From: Prevotellaceae bacterium
GTDB lineage: Bacteria; Bacteroidota; Bacteroidia; Bacteroidales; UBA932
Direction: 5' to 3'
Assembly (NCBI GenBank): GCA_031275145.1
Contig: JAISPE010000205.1
Span: 1 to 5,949 of the forward strand
Length of the DNA stretch: 5,949 nt
In this document: in pieces, positions 5,916-5,949 of the stretch
How the letters are laid out: each line of letters opens with the position of its first letter
Position numbering within the stretch: the first letter of the stretch is position 1
The notes under the pieces: generated by a model
Seen by the model: only the letters and a program-made list of their open reading frames with translations
Told to the model about the DNA's origin: nothing
The model's database searches: none
Made by a program: the position numbers and the translations under genes

Positions 5916-5949
5916 TAAATTTTATTTGACAATCGATATAATAATTTTT

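Noticed and set aside
5885..5929. 14-codon reading frame on the + strand beginning MKKKITGRK
   Set aside because: It is very short, has no promoter on that strand, and lies across the stem and promoter box of the - strand RNA candidate.

Overview
The window looks like part of a Bacteroidetes (probably Bacteroidales) chromosome. Three exact matches to the Bacteroidetes -7 promoter box (TAnnTTTG) lie just upstream of genes. No gene has a convincing Shine-Dalgarno sequence. The unique DNA is AT-rich, there is a small Bacteroidetes-style lipoprotein, and RecG has the expected architecture. Genus or species cannot be read from the sequence.

Layout: positions 1-1140 contain no credible gene and are built almost entirely from repeats. 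First comes a three-level nested inverted repeat (1-302). Its outer arms are 1-17/286-302, its middle arms 61-92/189-221, and its inner arms form a perfect 26-bp hairpin (111-136/146-171). Directly abutting it is a 22/23-bp tandem array (303-609) whose unit changes module by module from one end to the other. Then come scattered palindromes and a diverged direct repeat (741-883), and a 137-bp element with 31-bp terminal inverted repeats (903-1039). The core of that element resembles the core of the first repeat family.

Positions 1169-2601 hold a likely two-gene unit on the + strand: a lipoprotein with YD-like repeats, then 11 nt later a small FMN-type nitroreductase. After an AT-rich gap, 2947-3450 encodes a small secreted, probably helical protein with a well-placed promoter and a strong intrinsic terminator (3502-3534). 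Facing it on the - strand is recG (3604-5724), the replication-fork and recombination helicase, which is the only gene here with a firm biological role. Upstream of recG (5799-5915, - strand) a promoter box, two stem-loops and U-rich tracts suggest a small structured RNA or a recG leader.

The coding genes show no obvious joint pathway apart from the possible lipoprotein-nitroreductase transcript. The most unusual content is the repeat complex at 1-1039, above all the stepwise-changing array at 303-609, where base-pairing arms appear to change together.
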